DNA of 64,000 nt from JBGSBR01 sp041730495 (GCA_041730495.1 JBGSBR010000001.1:1-64000), one strand, 5' to 3'. Shown: positions 25,966 to 33,947, counted from the stretch's first letter. Notes: a model not told the origin generated them from the sequence alone. Numbers and translations: made by a program.

Positions 25966-27240
25966 TTAAGTCGCCTTCACTACTCTCAACTCATCCCACC
26001 TCGTCGTATAACGCTTCGATCTATATGCATCCTGCCAACGCCATGCTTGTTTCGTCCCTTGACGCCCAAATCGCATGATCTCTCTCCCCCATCCACTATT
26101 CATCGAATCAATCGCTTTCATCAGCTTTTCTCGCTTTTCCAGCGGAAGTTCTTTTTCAAATAAATGCTCTTGCACAGTAGTTTTTGAGGTGAGACCTGAT
26201 AATACGACACTCGCCTTTTTATAACGATAGCCTTTTTTATAAATCTGCTTGAGCGCTCGATCAGCTGCCGCGATGATACTGGGCGTGTAATCATTATTTT
26301 CTCCCAGTGTCACAGTAGCACTATTCCAGTACTGCATATCTTGAGCTCGATGACGATTCGTGATAACGCTCACCGTCACGCTCGCTGCGACCTCTGCCTC
26401 ATCTCGCAGCTTTTCACTTGCTCGAGCAGCAAATGTCGCGACTGCTTCCTGGAGCTCGACTAAGCTCGTGATCGTGCGACCGAAGGTACGTGAGCTGATG
26501 ATAGCTTTTTTGGGATCATGATGCTCAGTGAGGCCGATACATGACTTACCATTGAGCTCAATCACCGTCCGCATACCTGTGATCGACATCTGTTGCCGTA
26601 TCCAAGCTAGATTGCTTGACTTGAGCTGGAGAGCGTTGAAAATATTTTGTTCTTGTAACTTCACACTCGTCTTCCACCCCACGCCCCAGACATGGCCGAC
26701 AGGCATATCGAAGAGTGCTTTATCGATCGTCTGCCAGTCCGCAGGGTCAAATACCTTTACTCCTCCAGTGTGTTCATGATCTTTGGCATACTCATTCGCC
26801 GCTTTGGCCAGCGTTTTGGTGGTCGCGACCCCGATTGAGACTGGCATACCGATTTCTTGCAAGATTGCAGCTCGTATCGTGCGACATTGAGCTTCGATCC
26901 GCTCAAGAGACCAACCATCGAAATACACGAAGGCTTCATCAATCGAATACAGCTCCATCTGCGGTGCAAAGCGAGCGATAATCTGCATCACTCGGCCTGA
27001 TAGGTCGCCATACAAGTGAAAGTTTGCTGAAAAAATGTGTGCACCGTGTGCGAGTAGCTGATCTTTGTGTTTAAATAACGGATCGCCTATCCTGAGGCCC
27101 AGTTGCTTAATTTCGTTTGAACGTGAAATTATACAACCATCGTTGTTTGATAAAACTACGACCGGCTTATTTATAAGCGAAGGATCAAAAATCCGTTCGC
27201 ATGAAACATAGAAATTATTACAGTCAATTACCGCAAACAT
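25966..27240 (-). CDS. umuC: Y-family translesion DNA polymerase (UmuC, Pol V catalytic subunit)
   Basis: 424 residues. Error-prone polymerase copying past DNA lesions. Seen: N-terminal catalytic residues in MFAVIDCNNFYVSCERIF and YSIDEAFV (the SIDE motif near 100), thumb/helix-hairpin-helix region GVGWKT, little-finger domain, and C-terminal UmuC-specific region (EKREKLMKAIDSMN) that binds the clamp and UmuD'. Length matches E. coli UmuC (422). Unlike the usual umuDC operon, umuD lies 3.2 kb away on the same strand, separated by an aminopeptidase and two paralogous genes. Its promoter holds an 18-nt palindrome between -35 and -10, likely a damage-response operator. Confidence 0.94.
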   Translation of the reverse strand: MFAVIDCNNFYVSCERIFDPSLINKPVVVLSNNDGCIISRSNEIKQLGLRIGDPLFKHKDQLLAHGAHIFSANFHLYGDLSGRVMQIIARFAPQMELYSIDEAFVYFDGWSLERIEAQCRTIRAAILQEIGMPVSIGVATTKTLAKAANEYAKDHEHTGGVKVFDPADWQTIDKALFDMPVGHVWGVGWKTSVKLQEQNIFNALQLKSSNLAWIRQQMSITGMRTVIELNGKSCIGLTEHHDPKKAIISSRTFGRTITSLVELQEAVATFAARASEKLRDEAEVAASVTVSVITNRHRAQDMQYWNSATVTLGENNDYTPSIIAAADRALKQIYKKGYRYKKASVVLSGLTSKTTVQEHLFEKELPLEKREKLMKAIDSMNSGWGREIMRFGRQGTKQAWRWQDAYRSKRYTTRWDELRVVKAT

Positions 27241-27263
27241 ACAATTTATTTGAACTTACTACA

Positions 27264-27292
27264 AATATACTATTGAGCAATAGTACTGACAG
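27264..27292 (-). promoter_or_regulatory. umuC promoter with palindromic operator in the spacer
   Basis: Minus strand CTGTCA (27287-27292), a 17-nt spacer, TATATT (27264-27269). The perfect palindrome TACTATTG-AG-CAATAGTA (27268-27285) fills the spacer. By position it resembles a LexA-type operator, but it matches neither the E. coli nor the Bacillus SOS box. Confidence 0.55.
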
Positions 27293-27310
27293 AATCTATT
27301 GCAAACTGAC

Positions 27311-28510
27311 TTACACAGTAAACATTCCGTCTTTATAAATCACTTTCTGCGTACCATCTGCAAGTGTCGCCGTCACGGTACGATCAGTCGTGGAGATGAT
27401 ATCCGTGTGAATCACACTATCGTTGTAGCCCATTTCTTTCCATTGCTCTTCTTTTACGCTCTTCACATCACCATTAAAACTATCTCTGTAAGCCATGCCA
27501 AGTGCAACATGCGTATTCCCATACTGGCCACCGATATTTTCATCAAATAATGTCTCAGCCATGAACCGTGTGATCCGACTAAAACGCTTATCAGTGAGGC
27601 TAAACTCACCGATCTTATCGGCATTCTCGACTGCAATCATGTCTTTGATCAGCTGTTCATTCTCTTCAGCTGTAGCTTTGACTACTTTACCGTCTTTGAA
27701 CTCAAGTGATACTCCGCGAACAAGATTACCATAGCGATATAACGGCTGGTTGAACTTAATATGTCCTTTAGTCCCCCGCCAATCTGGCGAGATAAAAAGC
27801 TCAAATGATGGGATATTACGGCCACTTCCGCCAAGCCATTTCCGTTCAGGTCCCAGTTTGACATGCAGATCGACATCTTCTCCCTCGACATGCACACTTT
27901 CAATCTGGAGCGCATTGAGCTTCGCTTGGATCGCAGTGACCTCAGCAAACACCTGTCGCCATTTGGCAATGGGATCAGCTTCGTCGAGGAAACATGCATC
28001 GATGATTTGTTTCCAGTACTCTTCAAGCGTCATCTTGGCCTCTGCTGCCATCGCTTCCGTACCATAGAGCGCAAGTGTCCAGGTGAGTTTACCGGCGTCT
28101 TCTTTATCACGTCGGGCATCCATATAAAACTTACCTGCTTTATTGGAACGCATGATCTTCTGACTATCGACACCTTTGAGTTCAAATTTATCGTTTGTCG
28201 ATATAAGAGAGACGAAGTGATCTGCAGTATTTACGCGTTCAAGCAGATACTGCTTCGGCGCCCAATCAATCTGCTCATCACTGGCATGTTCGTAGAAATT
28301 TCGACTGACATCCTCGGGGATATAGTGAATCAGTGGATGTGCTCCAGATTCAAGCACTGCAGTTTGCAAGTGCGTCAGCATCGGTTTAGCACTTTCAGGG
28401 ACCTGAAGGAAGACAGTTTCACCTTTTTTGACTCCTTCTCCATTCCAAAGCGCAAACTTGATCAGAACATCAGCATATTTTTTGAGAATTTCGTCACTAG
28501 GGACATACAT
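27311..28510 (-). CDS. M29-family metallo-aminopeptidase (AmpS/PepS type)
   Basis: 399 residues, cytoplasmic exopeptidase using two metal ions. Family features: a Rossmann-like N-terminal domain, then the catalytic C-terminal domain. The latter has the metal-ligand region around MAETLFDENIGGQYGNTHVALGMAYRDS (about 315-340) and the final NDSVIHTDII (about 365-374), all typical of thermophilic aminopeptidase T/AmpS. Length is normal (400-415). It probably recycles imported peptides, useful for an amino-acid-auxotrophic symbiont (inference). An extended -10 at 28623-28631 gives a leader of about 110 nt. It interrupts the umuD-umuC pair. Confidence 0.92.
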   Translation of the reverse strand: MYVPSDEILKKYADVLIKFALWNGEGVKKGETVFLQVPESAKPMLTHLQTAVLESGAHPLIHYIPEDVSRNFYEHASDEQIDWAPKQYLLERVNTADHFVSLISTNDKFELKGVDSQKIMRSNKAGKFYMDARRDKEDAGKLTWTLALYGTEAMAAEAKMTLEEYWKQIIDACFLDEADPIAKWRQVFAEVTAIQAKLNALQIESVHVEGEDVDLHVKLGPERKWLGGSGRNIPSFELFISPDWRGTKGHIKFNQPLYRYGNLVRGVSLEFKDGKVVKATAEENEQLIKDMIAVENADKIGEFSLTDKRFSRITRFMAETLFDENIGGQYGNTHVALGMAYRDSFNGDVKSVKEEQWKEMGYNDSVIHTDIISTTDRTVTATLADGTQKVIYKDGMFTV

Positions 28511-28622
28511 AATTAAATGGTTAAATTGTTAAATGGTCATTTCTCTCTAATTATTCTGTGATTATTACTTCATGAGAATGACGTACAGGTTTACAAAGTC
28601 GTAATATGTGAGTCGTGAAAAG

Positions 28623-28631
28623 ATTATAGCA
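28623..28631 (-). promoter_or_regulatory. Extended -10 promoter of the aminopeptidase gene
   Basis: Minus strand TGCTATAAT. The start near 28616 gives a leader of about 106 nt. The leader contains two copies of a TTTAAC/CCATTTAA-type direct repeat but no SD. Confidence 0.5.
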
Positions 28632-28677
28632 GGTCTAGTTTTGAAGAAAATGAGAGAGAGAAGTAGAGATATGAGTG

Positions 28678-28700
28678 GGGCGGCGCGTAGTTCGCCGCCC
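28678..28700. terminator. GC-rich hairpin, first copy
   Basis: GGGCGGCG, loop CGTAGTT, CGCCGCCC. It shares the core GGCGCGTAGT-n-CGCC with the hairpin at 29516-29540. Each copy follows one of the two paralogous genes, so the hairpin appears to be part of the duplicated unit. No T-run. Confidence 0.5.
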
Positions 28701-28702
28701 TC

Positions 28703-28841
28703 CGCGGGTCCGGCGGGGCCGAGGCAGAGACGGCCACGACCACGGCGACCAGGAACGCCGAGGGAACGGGTCAGTCGGCCGCCGCGCTGGCGCTGGTCCC
28801 CGACNNNNNNNNNNGCCCCCCCCCCTCCTCGGGTCCGTCGC
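28703..28841. other. Very GC-rich patch with a 10-N assembly gap
   Basis: Bases 28805-28814 are N. The flanks (28703-28804 and 28815 onward, including a run of 11 C) are about three-quarters GC, while the window is AT-rich. It may be a true GC-rich repeat that broke the assembly or a chimeric contig join. The C-terminal codons of the adjoining gene may be affected. Together with 28511-28677 this stretch has no supportable gene. Confidence 0.7.
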
Positions 28842-29495
28842 CTACTCGCCATCGTCGCTTTCTTCAGCGCCGGCAAGCCGGGCTTCGTCGGCGACTAAAA
28901 CCCTCATGACTGTTCCCCAACAATATAGAGAACCACAATAACAGTCTTTCGAACCATCATCGTAGCTCTGTATGTGTTTATTCACTTGGGATGTGAGACT
29001 GGGTTCCACATAAGCTCCCCTAGGGAGCTCCCAGCCTCTGCGGATTCGATTGTAAGTCAAAGTCGCCAATGCTTCCCGGACAAATTGATTGGTTTCTTGT
29101 TCCCAACCTTCCCCGGCATCGAAGCGGGCAAGGATATGCTTTGTGAGGTCAGCTTTTATTTTTTGTTCTTCGGGGGAAATTGGTATCCACCGCCCGAAGA
29201 TCATTTTAAAAATGATAACAAAAAACCCTACTACGAGATCCACAATCCCAATTTGCAGTTGTACTTGAGCCACGAGGGGCCATTCTACAACTACAGCTTC
29301 TTGTTTGTCGGGCCATGGTTCGTTATGGAGGAATACTTGCAGTTGTCCTTCAAGCCGTTGCCCAAAATGTACGACTGCTCCTTCTTCCACCCAGAGGGTA
29401 CGCGTAACCTCACCCGCCGTCATTTTAATGGGGCGGTGGGTGAAAATTAACAGGACTTCTTCATCGGGTTTTAGTTCACGAAAAATTTGTTTCAT
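28842..29495 (-). CDS. Unknown CxC-YCWG paralogue 1 with a hydrophobic segment
   Basis: 217 residues. The N-terminal half is beta-rich, then comes a membrane-like segment (about 80-97, GIVDLVVGFFVIIFKMIF). The C-terminal half has helices and the block DCYCGSLYCWGTVMRVLVADEARL, nearly repeated in the next gene upstream. The three Cys (CxC...C) look like a metal or redox site. Family not recognised. It has a clear SD (AGGAGA, 7 nt before ATG) and higher GC than the region. The tail after DEARL (AGAEESDDGE) enters the GC-rich patch beside the assembly gap, so the true end is uncertain. It forms a two-gene unit with its paralogue. Confidence 0.7.
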   Translation of the reverse strand: MKQIFRELKPDEEVLLIFTHRPIKMTAGEVTRTLWVEEGAVVHFGQRLEGQLQVFLHNEPWPDKQEAVVVEWPLVAQVQLQIGIVDLVVGFFVIIFKMIFGRWIPISPEEQKIKADLTKHILARFDAGEGWEQETNQFVREALATLTYNRIRRGWELPRGAYVEPSLTSQVNKHIQSYDDGSKDCYCGSLYCWGTVMRVLVADEARLAGAEESDDGE

Positions 29496-29515
29496 CTCGC
29501 GTCTCCTATAGTTGA

Positions 29516-29540
29516 AGGACGGCGCGTAGTGCGCCGTCCT
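29516..29540. terminator. GC-rich hairpin, second copy, between the paralogues
   Basis: AGGACGGCGC, loop GTAGT, GCGCCGTCCT: perfect 10-bp stem 13 nt past the stop of paralogue 2. The T-run (TTTT) lies on the plus side, so on the minus-strand transcript it may act as a processing or attenuation hairpin between the two genes. Confidence 0.6.
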
Positions 29541-29552
29541 TTTAGTTTGATA

Positions 29553-30164
29553 CTACTCACGACCAAGTTTCTTCTCCATACGCGCTTCGTCGGCAACCAA
29601 GACTCGCATAGCTAACCCCCAACAATAGGGATCACTACATGGACAGTCTGTATTGCCTTGATCGAATAGGTGAAGATAATGTCGCCCTGCCTCGAAGTCT
29701 TCTGGTTGAGGCATGTGACCAGTTCGGAGATCAATCCCCTTCCGTTGCCGATTTAGATATAACGCGGCAATAGAATACCTGATCATGTCATCCCACTCAA
29801 GACTGATATGCCCGCTGTCAAAGTAGTCAAGGACTTCTGCTGTAGCTGCCGCCTTTGCGGTCGCTATGCTGTCATCACCATCGCCCACGCGTGTTACCTG
29901 ACCTTTTCCAAAAGTGGCAAAAAATAGAAGGATCGAATTTACTCCTTCATTTTCAGGCCAACTGAAAAGGAAAATTCCGCTAGTATCAGGCAACTGATAC
30001 GACATCGCCTTGATAGTACTTACTACCTTATCATTGCCCCACTGCTCGACGTCGCTATCCTGTACGAGGATAGTAAACCGCAGACCATTGGATGCAATAA
30101 AAGAAAACGGCGAATGGGACCCTAATAACCACAATGCACGCCACAAGCTTATTTTTTGAAACAT
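29553..30164 (-). CDS. Unknown CxC-YCWG paralogue 2
   Basis: 203 residues. Its C-terminus, DCPCSDPYCWGLAMRVLVADEARME, aligns with that of the next gene (DC-x-C-x4-YCWG-x2-MRVLVADEAR), and both have a helical region ending R-I/Y...L-x-x-N-R-x-R-x-G just before it. The N-terminal halves differ more: here there is no clear membrane helix beyond a weakly hydrophobic start. The family is unknown, and a cysteine-centred metal or redox site is an inference. An SD (AAAGGAG, 6 nt before ATG), a TTGAAT/TATAAT promoter and a leader of about 220 nt contrast with the SD-less housekeeping genes. Likely acquired by transfer, then duplicated. Confidence 0.72.
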   Translation of the reverse strand: MFQKISLWRALWLLGSHSPFSFIASNGLRFTILVQDSDVEQWGNDKVVSTIKAMSYQLPDTSGIFLFSWPENEGVNSILLFFATFGKGQVTRVGDGDDSIATAKAAATAEVLDYFDSGHISLEWDDMIRYSIAALYLNRQRKGIDLRTGHMPQPEDFEAGRHYLHLFDQGNTDCPCSDPYCWGLAMRVLVADEARMEKKLGRE

Positions 30165-30254
30165 CTTGAACTCCTTTACGTGGTTGATTTGGTTTAGATC
30201 TGTAACTTCGACCGACTGAAAATAAATCTCCTTTCTCTAATCATCACCACGATG

Positions 30255-30302
30255 ACTAGTTATATCTCACCTCAACTTTTAAGAATGAAATACAACTAGT
30301 CA
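30255..30302. promoter_or_regulatory. Inverted repeat in the leader of the paralogue operon
   Basis: GACTAGTT (30255-30262) and AACTAGTC (30295-30302), perfect 8-bp arms 32 nt apart, within the long leader. It could be an operator pair or an RNA stem. Confidence 0.35.
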
Positions 30303-30392
30303 CGTAGCATGAAACTTCTCTCTCTCAATTGTGAATGTGCAGAAAAATCGTCACAAGACATGCAAATATCTTGCTTAAATAAATCCTATAAT

Positions 30393-30420
30393 ATTATATA
30401 CTGAATACGTATAAATTCAA
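30393..30420 (-). promoter_or_regulatory. Promoter of the CxC-YCWG paralogue operon
   Basis: Minus strand TTGAAT (30415-30420), a 16-nt spacer, TATAAT (30393-30398), starting just past the umuD stop. Confidence 0.6.
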
Positions 30421-30432
30421 GTAGACTCGAGC

Positions 30433-30861
30433 TTAAACAGCTTTATGAATCACATACGTCACTACTCCCCACACCGCAAACTCCATCTCGGTAGTGACTT
30501 GCACTGGCTTGTATGCAGTATTTTCAGGATACAGAAATGTCTTACCTTGCACAATCTTATAGCGTTTGACCATCAGCTCTCCGTGTAAGGCCGCGACAAT
30601 GATCGAGTTATTTGTGGCTTGCACACTACGATCGACGACAAGGATGTCATCATCATGAATCCCAGCTCCAATCATCGAATCCCCGCTCACTTTCACGAAA
30701 AATGTAGCAGCTGGGTGTTTCACCATATGTTCATTGAGATCAAGCTTGAGATCCACGAAATCATCTGCAGGAGAGGGAAATCCTGCTGGAATATGCGATG
30801 TTACAAGCGGAATAAGCTGTTTCGTCTGCGTATCTGGAGTATAAATAGAGGTTACTTTCAT
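30433..30861 (-). CDS. umuD: UmuD-like self-cleaving S24 peptidase
   Basis: 142 residues. After RecA-ssDNA contact UmuD cleaves itself to UmuD', which joins UmuC to form Pol V. Seen: the cleavage site Ala-Gly in SHIPAGFPSPADDF (about 25-26), catalytic Ser in KVSGDSMIGAGI (about 60) and catalytic Lys in ELMVKRYK (about 97), all at UmuD positions (E. coli Gly25, Ser60, Lys97). No DNA-binding domain is present, so it is not LexA. It lies 3.2 kb upstream of umuC on the same strand, divergent from the glycosyltransferase gene. The palindrome found before umuC is not seen here. Confidence 0.93.
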   Translation of the reverse strand: MKVTSIYTPDTQTKQLIPLVTSHIPAGFPSPADDFVDLKLDLNEHMVKHPAATFFVKVSGDSMIGAGIHDDDILVVDRSVQATNNSIIVAALHGELMVKRYKIVQGKTFLYPENTAYKPVQVTTEMEFAVWGVVTYVIHKAV

Positions 30862-30937
30862 GGGTTTGACTGGGATGACAATTCTAATACAAATCTTGAT
30901 CTTTTCCTACTTCTCACTTCTTACAACTCATTTCTAG

Positions 30938-30943
30938 TATAAT
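30938..30943 (+). promoter_or_regulatory. -10 box of the GT2 gene, leaderless
   Basis: TATAAT exactly 6 nt before ATG 30950. Confidence 0.7.
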
Positions 30944-30949
30944 ATACCC

Positions 30950-32428
30950 ATGTCTCAGGAGATTGTCAGATCAAAACATTTTCTACGTTTCGGCGAAATA
31001 TTTATCCCTTTTTTCTCCTGGCTGATTATCCTCATGCCACTCTGGCTCTCCCCTTTTCACCCTGCAATTGTGGCTTACTTGATCATCGCATTTGATCTGC
31101 ACTTCTTATATAAATCAGTCATGACAGCTTATTATTCCACTCTGTCATACTCACTCATCCGTGCATTTCAATCAGTACCATTTGATGAGCAAGTCAAAGA
31201 GCTCAAAGAAAGCAAAAAAATTCAACATTTCATCATCATCCCCAACTACAAAGAACCTATTCACAAGCTCAGTGATACCGTACGAGCCATCACAGAATCC
31301 GATTATCCTCATAATAACTACTATTTAGTGCTTGCTTTTGAAAAACGTGAAACAGAAGCCACTGCCAAAGGCGAAGAGCTCAAAAAAAAATACGGACATT
31401 TTTTCAAAGACGTACTTTTCACCTATCATGTACTGACTGATGTCGAAGTCCCAGGTAAAGCAAGTAATCAAACTCATGCCGGACATATCGTAGATGAGTA
31501 CTGTGATAAAAAAGGTTTTGATTCCAAAGACGTCATCATCACCATCTGTGACGCTGACAGTATGTTGCCGAAAAACTTCTTTTCATATATGACATACGAA
31601 TTTTTGAAAGATCCAGAAAGACAATACCATTTCTATTGGGCGCCTGTCTTGCTTTACAATAATTTCTGGCAGCTCCCATTTTTCGTGCGCATGCAAGCGA
31701 CCATGTCCTCTATTTTACGTTTGTCATTCCTTTCACAAAAAGAACATCTGATCCAGATCTCGACTTACTCGACCAACTTGTGGTTGCTCAAAGAGATCAA
31801 TTTCTGGGATGTCGATATCATCCCTGAAGATTGGCATGTCTACTTTCAAGCCTTTATCAAGTTCGGTGAAAAAGTCCGAACACTTCCTTTATATACCATT
31901 GTTAACGGTGATGCAGTCTACTCAGGAAACTTCCTCCGCACACTTGCCAGTCGTTATGAGCAAGAAAAACGTTGGGCTTGGGGTGTGACTGATATTTCCT
32001 ACTTCTGGAATCATATGTTTATCACTCCTCATATTCGCTGGAAAACCAAGATCAAAAAGTTAATGTTCCTTGCAGAAACTCATTTGTTGTGGCCAACATC
32101 ATTTTTCATCCTCACCATCAGTGGTTTCATCCCAGGTATCGTCAATCCTGTCTTTAAACGTACTGTACTCGGCTTTATCTTGCCGCAGATGACCGCCTTT
32201 ATCCTCACCTTGGCTACAGCCATGCTTGTGCTTTATATCTATATCGATATCAAGCTTAGACAAAGACTCAATGTTCAAACACATATTCATAACCTACCAC
32301 TTCTTATCATTCAGTGGTACTTACTGCCTGTGGTTTCGTTTGTGTTGTCTTCGCTCCCTGCACTTGATGCACATACACGATTGCTTATAGGGAAAAAGAT
32401 TACGTATAAAGTTACAGAGAAGGTTTAA
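30950..32428 (+). CDS. Processive-type family 2 glycosyltransferase, membrane-embedded
   Basis: 492 residues. Two N-terminal membrane helices (about 14-55), a cytoplasmic GT-A domain and at least three C-terminal helices (about 375-475). Seen: IIPNYKEP, the sugar-nucleotide Asp motif CDADSML (about 200), the catalytic EDW (about 295, IIPEDWHVY) and QEKRWAWG, a Q-x-x-R-W motif as in cellulose/hyaluronan-type synthases. It therefore likely polymerises and exports a cell-surface glycan or modifies a lipid carrier. Sugar specificity cannot be told. It is followed by a structured RNA and a GT-C glycosyltransferase, suggesting an envelope-glycan locus. Confidence 0.85.
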   Translation: MSQEIVRSKHFLRFGEIFIPFFSWLIILMPLWLSPFHPAIVAYLIIAFDLHFLYKSVMTAYYSTLSYSLIRAFQSVPFDEQVKELKESKKIQHFIIIPNYKEPIHKLSDTVRAITESDYPHNNYYLVLAFEKRETEATAKGEELKKKYGHFFKDVLFTYHVLTDVEVPGKASNQTHAGHIVDEYCDKKGFDSKDVIITICDADSMLPKNFFSYMTYEFLKDPERQYHFYWAPVLLYNNFWQLPFFVRMQATMSSILRLSFLSQKEHLIQISTYSTNLWLLKEINFWDVDIIPEDWHVYFQAFIKFGEKVRTLPLYTIVNGDAVYSGNFLRTLASRYEQEKRWAWGVTDISYFWNHMFITPHIRWKTKIKKLMFLAETHLLWPTSFFILTISGFIPGIVNPVFKRTVLGFILPQMTAFILTLATAMLVLYIYIDIKLRQRLNVQTHIHNLPLLIIQWYLLPVVSFVLSSLPALDAHTRLLIGKKITYKVTEKV

Positions 32429-32446
32429 ACTATATTATTGCTATAC

Positions 32447-32537
32447 AGGTTAGGTGGCTGAGAGGAAGGGATCCCGGCAGCGCGCAAGGAGTTTACTGAG
32501 CACTGACGGGAAGGAATCGGAAGACAGAATCTAACCT
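32447..32537 (+). ncRNA. Compact structured RNA of unknown class in the leader of the GT39 gene
   Basis: 91 nt. The ends are perfectly complementary (AGGTTAG at 32447-32453, CTAACCT at 32531-32537, extendable by a G-T pair). Inside, TCCCG-G-CAG pairs with CTG-A-CGGGA, leaving a loop containing AAGGAG. Between the two helices is a purine-rich internal loop (GAGAGGAAGG opposite GGAATCGGAAGA). It is GC-richer than its flanks. A TATATT at 32431-32436 could start it. It ends 9 nt before ATG 32547, so the closing helix could mask the start: a translational riboswitch or leader is plausible. It has no T-loop and is not a tRNA. Confidence 0.5.
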
Positions 32538-32546
32538 ATCATACTT

Positions 32547-33947
32547 ATGGAATTTCTTTTCACACAAACACCACTCAAATTTTTTGCTCAAGATTTCTGG
32601 CGTGATGAAGCTTTTTCTTATATTCTCTCTCAACAACCGCTGACAGATCTACTGAGACTTACTGCTGGCGATTTCAATCCCCCTTTGTATTACATACTCT
32701 TGAAGTACTGGTCGATGATCGTCGGACACTCTGAGATTGCACTCCGATCACTATCACTCATCTTCTTTGCTATCACCTTAGTGTTTATCTATGAAACATT
32801 TCTCAATGTCTTCAAATTCTCACAAAAAAAAGCCTTTATCTATATCGCATTTGTCGCTTGGAATCCGTTCTTACTTTACTATGCGTTTGAAGCTCGGATG
32901 TACATGATGATCACCTGTCTAGCCACAATCAGTTTTTATGCATTTTTACAAAAACATAAAAAACTCTATATCTTAACTGCTGCTTTGGGATTGTACACTC
33001 ACTATTTCATGATCTTTGTGATCGCTACACAGTTTTTGTATCGATTCGGACCAACCCTGTATCAACGCTTTATCAAAAAGATTAAATCAAAAGAAAAAGT
33101 ATCAGCATTCCCGACCTTTACATACTTTTTAATTATTGGCTTATTATGGCTCCCCTGGGTAATCTATTTGATTACTCAACATAACTTCGCTGGAAGCGGC
33201 GATTTCTGGATTGTTCGCCCACCTCTGAAGGATATATTTTATGTACCGTTTGTGTTATACACCGGATATGAACGAGTGCTCGGCTTGTATTATCACGGCA
33301 AAGCTGGCTACACCTCATTTCACACGCTTTTCAACACTATCATGATTGCGATCATGCTTTTACCCTTATTAATCACCAAATTCAATCAAAAAAAGAAACA
33401 AAATCACCATTTGCTAACATTAAATAAACACCTTTCACACGAACATATACAATTGTTTGTACTTTGGGCTTTCTTCACTCCATATCTTTTGATTATCTTG
33501 TCATACGTTGTCCAACCATTTTACTTACCTCGCTATTTCATCTTTTGTACACCGGGATTACTGATACTCCTTGTTTGGTGTATTGAAAAATTACCACGCG
33601 TACCGAAAATCGTCGTTTTCGTACTACTTGTCTGGATGACGCAACAGTTCCATACAGCCAACCTCGAGTACAGACATAAAAAAAGTGTTTCCAAGGCATA
33701 TAAAGAAATCCGTGAAGTAATCAAACCCGGTGACATGATCTATACCAATGATCTGGATTACTTCCTTGCCCGATATTACTTACCTGATGCAGAGGTCAAG
33801 ATCTATGAGCGTCCATATGACTCATTAGCTTCGTATGTAGGCAAATCTCTTATTCCACGTGATGCAGTGACTCTGCGTTTGCCATACTACCCTTACAAGG
33901 CATTTATGATCTATCACGATTGGTACGAAGTGAAATCACAATATTAA
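32547..33947 (+). CDS. GT-C fold glycosyltransferase (GT39/ArnT-like), N-terminally short
   Basis: 466 residues, about ten membrane helices. These enzymes move a sugar from a polyprenyl-phosphate carrier onto protein or lipid on the outer face. Seen: the catalytic-loop motif FWRDEAFSY near residue 18-26, then NPPLYYILLKYW, both characteristic of the PMT/ArnT clan. Unusually, the first membrane helix that normally precedes the DE motif is missing. An in-frame stop lies 12 nt before the ATG, so it is not hidden upstream. The C-terminal soluble domain starts near 390. It lies directly behind the structured RNA element and before secE. Substrate unknown. Confidence 0.8.
   Translation: MEFLFTQTPLKFFAQDFWRDEAFSYILSQQPLTDLLRLTAGDFNPPLYYILLKYWSMIVGHSEIALRSLSLIFFAITLVFIYETFLNVFKFSQKKAFIYIAFVAWNPFLLYYAFEARMYMMITCLATISFYAFLQKHKKLYILTAALGLYTHYFMIFVIATQFLYRFGPTLYQRFIKKIKSKEKVSAFPTFTYFLIIGLLWLPWVIYLITQHNFAGSGDFWIVRPPLKDIFYVPFVLYTGYERVLGLYYHGKAGYTSFHTLFNTIMIAIMLLPLLITKFNQKKKQNHHLLTLNKHLSHEHIQLFVLWAFFTPYLLIILSYVVQPFYLPRYFIFCTPGLLILLVWCIEKLPRVPKIVVFVLLVWMTQQFHTANLEYRHKKSVSKAYKEIREVIKPGDMIYTNDLDYFLARYYLPDAEVKIYERPYDSLASYVGKSLIPRDAVTLRLPYYPYKAFMIYHDWYEVKSQY

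Noticed and set aside
28565..28941. Open frames across the N gap (GC-rich, Arg/Gly/Pro-rich translations)
   Set aside because: They run through Ns, exist in several frames at once and reflect GC-rich sequence, not selection.
32447..32537. tRNA-Ser/Leu-like gene (7-bp acceptor-like ends, GGTGGCTGAG start)
   Set aside because: No T-arm GTTCGAAT, no anticodon stem at the right place and no CCA-proximal pattern. Treated as an unclassified structured RNA.
32447..32537. SRP RNA or RNase P fragment (GTTTAC, GGAAGGAA, GACAGAA similarities)
   Set aside because: The SRP symmetric loop AGCAG and the rod symmetry are missing, and RNase P would need over 200 nt more. The matches are short and scattered.
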